64,000 nt of DNA from Ursus arctos (Eukaryota; Chordata; Mammalia; Carnivora; Ursidae), in NCBI RefSeq assembly GCF_023065955.2, contig NW_026622985.1:72281931-72345930 (forward strand). The letters run 5' to 3'. The first letter of the stretch is position 1. Each line of letters opens with the position of its first letter. Shown here one piece after another: positions 60,818-64,000 of the stretch. The notes below the pieces were generated by a model, which saw only the letters and a program-made list of their open reading frames with translations, was not told where the DNA came from and ran no database searches. A program made the position numbers and the translations under genes.

Positions 60818-60871
60818 CTCTCTCTTCCTTTCTTCTTCTTCTTCATCTTTTTTTTTTTTTTTTTTTTTTTT
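60757..60871. repeat. (TTTC)n tract and T24 tail of an antisense L1
   Basis: Repeated TTTC/TTC units are followed by a run of 24 T. On the minus strand this is the poly(A) tail of the L1 at 60872-61175, elaborated into AAAG repeats. It gives the false appearance of a Lys/Glu/Arg-rich open frame on the minus strand. Confidence 0.9.
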
Positions 60872-61175
60872 AAGTATAGTTGACACATAATGTTACATTA
60901 GTTTCAGGGATACAGACTAGTGATTCACCAACTCTATACATTATTGGTATACTCACCACGAGTGTAACTATCATTTGGCACTGGCAATGCTATTAAATAC
61001 CATTGACTGACTCTATTTCCTATGCTGTACCTTTTATTCCCATGACTTATTCATTCCGTAACTAGAAGCCTGTATCTCCCACTCCTCTTCACCCATTTTG
61101 CACCACCCCCAGGCACCATCAGTTTGTTCTCTGTATTTCCAACTCTGATGCTTCTTTCTGTTTGTTTTTGTTTGT
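60872..61175 (-). mobile_element. Younger L1 3' end inserted into an older L1
   Basis: AAGTATAGTTGACACATAAT, GTTACATTAGTTTCAGGGAT, CCTATGCTGTACCTTTTATT and CAGTTTGTTCTCTGTATTTC form the reverse complement of an L1MA-type 3' end. It is 5'-truncated to about 300 bp. The older L1 text on each side is contiguous once it is removed. Confidence 0.75.
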
Positions 61176-62160
61176 TTGAGTTAACTTTTTAGCATTACAA
61201 ATACACCAGGCTCAACTTGAATAGCCCCTTTTTTATATGTAGAATTAGTCATATCTCTAAGAAGCCCTGATTTCTTTCTTGGAGAATGATACTAGAAAGC
61301 CAGATCTGGACTCTTGGTAGGCTCATTGCTACTGAAGTGTCATTTGTTTTAGGCCCTCTCATCTAATGGAAAAAATAAATATATGTGGCATACTAACTGA
61401 TGTATATATACATATCTATATTTCTTTATGTAACGTCCTATATTGAAATTAAGCTAAACATGAGTTTATACTGATGTTTCCGACTCTAAACCATTGCCAT
61501 CTGGATCATTTCAGCCTTTTTTCTTTCTTTATCTCTGGATTCCTACTGCAACTGTGAGAAAGAAACCTGGATCCTACCATCTGCAATTCATATACATAAT
61601 GGTTCTTTAAGTATACAAGTGTAGTAGTATAAGAATTATTAACCTCATACAGCCCCAGAGAACAACTTTATCAATTATGAGACAGAGCTTATGAGCAGGT
61701 TCTTTTTTTTCCATCTTCATCTCACAATTTTACTAATTTCCAAAGTTACTTACATCAGCCAACAAGCTTTGGTGAGTTTGTTTCATACACTTGTAATATA
61801 GTTAAGATTCTCTTGTCATAGTCTCAGTTCATATCTAGAATCTCCTAACCTCCCAAATTACTCTATCCTTCATTTTGCATACATTCAAGTGTATACTTTG
61901 CCATGTAAAGTTCTGTAAGTTTCGACAAATGTGTTATGCCTTGCACCCAACCTTATAGACTCACCCTTACTACCCTAAAAAAATTCTGTGCTTCATCTCT
62001 TTACCCCTTGCTCTAAACCCTGGCAACCACTGATTAATTTACTGTCGCTGTAGTTTCTATTTTTCCAGAGTTGTATAGAATTAAAGTCATAGGTTTTCAA
62101 ATTGGCTTCTTCTACTTAGGCATATGGCTTGAAGTGGCCTAAAGTCATTTCAAGTACAGA
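61176..62160 (-). mobile_element. Old L1 3' UTR, right part of a split element
   Basis: TTGAATAGCCCC-type text is followed by AGCTAAACATGAGTTTATAC, TCTAAACCATTGCCATCTGG, TGACAAATG-like TTTCGACAAATGTGTTATGC and ACCCTGGCAACCACTGATTA. The blocks continue the L1M complement interrupted at 60756. Confidence 0.65.
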
Positions 62161-62167
62161 TATTGTA

Positions 62168-62503
62168 GTGGGACTACAGTTATATAAATTTGAACATTAA
62201 GTGTAAATTTTCCTCTTTTTCCCTCTTAAAGCATATTTGTAAACTCAAAGCTGAGCAGCAGTGACTTTACTTTCTCAAGTTTAATACTGAGTTGACTGTG
62301 TTTCTTACTTTACCAACTCATCGTTCCCCTCACCTTTTCTAAGGCAATAGTGCACAACTTAGATTATTTTTGCTTCAAAAGTTTGAATGAAAACTTCAGC
62401 CCATGAATTTTTTTTTCTTTTGCAAGACACCTGCTATCACCTTGTGCAAATGTTAATGTTCCCTCATGCTTTTGAAATAAATTTCCTTTCATAATTAAAA
62501 AAA
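62168..62503 (+). pseudogene. Candidate processed-transcript tail (retrocopy 3' UTR)
   Basis: About 330 bp of non-L1 text ends with an AATAAA signal (in TTTTGAAATAAATTTCC), 12-16 bp of spacer and an A8 run at about 62496-62503. It sits between two L1-derived blocks. This is the arrangement expected of a 5'-truncated retrocopy of an mRNA 3' UTR. I cannot name the parent gene, no coding part is visible, and the flanking target-site duplication is not convincing (only ATATTG shared). Confidence 0.35.
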
Positions 62504-62509
62504 AGGAAT

Positions 62510-62789
62510 ATTGTTTGATATATTTAATGTATAAGTTTTAATGAGTTTGGATATATTCATATACCCATGATATAACATCATTATAACCAAGATACTAAGA
62601 ATATCCATCACCTCCTAAAGTTTCTTTATGTTTGTTCTTTGTGGTATTTCTTTGTTGTTGTTGTAAGAACACAACATGAGATCTATCCTCTTATCATATT
62701 TCAAAGTTTGCATGATACAGGCTGTTAACTATAGGTACTATGCTGTATACCAAATCTCTAGAACTTGTTTATCCTACATAATAGAAATT
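62510..62789 (-). mobile_element. Old L1 3' end, left part split by another L1
   Basis: GATATATTCATATACCCATG, ATATCCATCACCTCCTAAAG, ACAACATGAGATCTATCCTC and ATGCTGTATACCAAATCTCT form the complement of an L1MA/L1MB 3' UTR. It resumes at 63416. Confidence 0.68.
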
Positions 62790-63415
62790 TTAAGTAAATT
62801 GAAATAACCAAAATATGAAAACAACTTAGGTGTCCATCAATGAATGGATAAGGAAAATATGGTATATGTGTATACATACAATGGAAAATATATATTATTC
62901 AGCCATGAAAAGGAAAGAAATATTGCCGCATGCAACAACACAGATAGACCTTGAGGGCATTATGCTAAACGAAATAAGCCAAACACAGGAAGACAAATAC
63001 TGTATGATCTTATTAATATGTGGAATCTGTAAAGTCAAATTTGAAGAACCAGAGAATAGAACTGTGGTCACCGAAGCCTGGGAAGTGGGTGAAATAGAAA
63101 AATATTAGTGGAAGAATGCAAACTTCCAGTTAAAAGATAAATATGTTTTGGGGATTTATTGTAGAGCCTGATGGTTATAGTTAATAGTACTGTATTATAT
63201 ACTTGGAATTTGCTAAGAGAATAAATCTTAATTATTCTCACCATTGAAAAGAGGTAACTATGTGAGGTAATGGATGGTTGTGGTAGTCATTTTTTAGTAG
63301 TATAAAATCATTAGATTGTTGTACACCTTAAAAAACACATTATGTTGTACAACCTAAATATATACAACTTTTGTCAATCATACCACAATAAAGCTGGGGA
63401 TAATTTAAAAAGGAA
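62790..63415 (+). mobile_element. L1 3' end inserted into an antisense L1
   Basis: AGGTGTCCATCAATGAATGG, TTATTCAGCCATGAAAAGGA, CTTGAGGGCATTATGCTAAA, ATACTGTATGATCTTATTAA and TTGTTGTACACCTTAAAAAA run in sense order from the ORF2 end through the 3' UTR. The end is CCACAATAAAGCTGGGGATA and an A-rich tail. An open stretch from 62830 to 63108 is the leftover ORF2 C-terminus. Confidence 0.8.
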
Positions 63416-64000
63416 AACACTTCCCCATCTCCCTCTCCCGATAGCATCTGACAACCACCATTTTATTCTCTGCTTCTCTGAATTGGACTATTTTAAATAC
63501 CTAATGTAAGTGGAATCATGCAGTATTTGTCTTTCTGTCACTGACTTATTTCAGTCAGTGGAATGTCCTCTAGGTTCATCCATGTTATTGCAAGTGGCAG
63601 GATTTCCTTCTTTTCCTAGATGAATAATAGCCCCTTCTTTGCATATACAACATTTTCTTTATAGTCATCTGTCAATGGAGTATAATAATGGATTTAACTA
63701 TGTCTCTTTGCAAGTCTGTAAGTTTTGCCTCACATTTGGATGTATTGTCATTGGGTGCAAACACATTATGGATTGTTATGTCTTCTTTGAGAAGTGACCC
63801 TTTATCAATATGTAATATCCTTCTTTATCACTGATAATCTTTCTTGTTCTGAAGGCTGCATTGTCTGAAAATAAAACAACTACCCCAGCTTTCTTTTCAT
63901 TAGTGTTTGCATGATAATTCTGTCTCTATCCCGTCTTCAAATGGTGTTTGGTACTGCCTTTTAGCATGGCATAATTCTTTGTTCAAAGTCAGACATGATG
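63416..64000 (-). mobile_element. Old L1, right part, with internal deletion
   Basis: From 63420, CTGACAACCACCATTTTATT, AATCATGCAGTATTTGTCTT and CTAGGTTCATCCATGTTATT continue the antisense L1 of 62510-62789. From about 63700 the text jumps to the complement of the ORF2 endonuclease region (ATTGTTATGTCTTCTTTGAG, CCCCAGCTTTCTTTTCATTA), so most of ORF2 is deleted. The element probably continues past the window edge. Confidence 0.7.

Noticed and set aside
60677..60888. Lys/Glu/Arg-rich frame on the minus strand resembling a charged coiled coil
   Set aside because: It is the translation of the TTTC and poly(T) tail of an antisense L1.

Overview
This window is mammalian nuclear DNA from a carnivore. 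I find no supportable protein-coding exon, RNA gene, CRISPR array or bacterial-type operon in its 64 kb. The best taxonomic clue is 13 copies of the carnivore tRNA-Lys-derived SINE. Each has the usual GGGGCGCCTGGGTGG-like head and an AATAAATAAAATCTT-like tail. Seven copies carry an inner region (CTGCTTCTTCCTCTCCC, then TGTGTTCCCTCTCTCGCTGG) that I associate from memory with arctoid caniforms (bears, pinnipeds and relatives). Carnivore-type L1 3' ends, L2, MIR, MaLR-type LTR and hAT relics fit the same picture. The genus cannot be fixed by eye. The DNA is AT-rich and looks like a gene desert or a large intron.

Layout. 0-8 kb: three SINEs and a long degenerate sense L1 (5' part, ORF1 tail, ORF2 remnant, 3' UTR) ending at a (TAA)14 array. 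9-15.6 kb: a hAT element with visible terminal inverted repeats, a (CA)(TG)(TA) microsatellite, a second sense L1 relic in two pieces, L2 pieces and a SINE. 16-19 kb: one antisense L1 of about 3 kb with an AT-rich minisatellite expanded inside it. 19.6-29 kb: MIR, L2, a 313-bp truncated L1 with a 17-bp target-site duplication, SINEs and CA/TG arrays. 29-44 kb: the most repeat-poor part, with one MIR, an L1 fragment still encoding the FADD box of reverse transcriptase, an L2, an L1 3' end and a SINE. 44.9-48.5 kb: the best-preserved L1 (antisense), itself hit by a SINE. 48.5-58.4 kb: LTR relics, a 183-bp MER5-like hAT element, an L2 and four more SINEs. 59-64 kb: a stack of nested L1 fragments and a possible retrocopy tail.

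Nothing here works as a pathway. The content is a record of retrotransposition: old L2/MIR, then MaLR/hAT, then old L1, then carnivore L1 and two SINE layers. Several insertions can be ordered from the sequence because one lies inside another or is bracketed by duplicated target sites. I saw no undescribed biological system. The findings are structural: nested and inverted repeats, a triplicated target site, unstable microsatellites, and one possible processed retrocopy. Family names come from recall of consensus features and were not checked against a repeat database. Boundaries without a target-site duplication are good to perhaps 20-50 bp.
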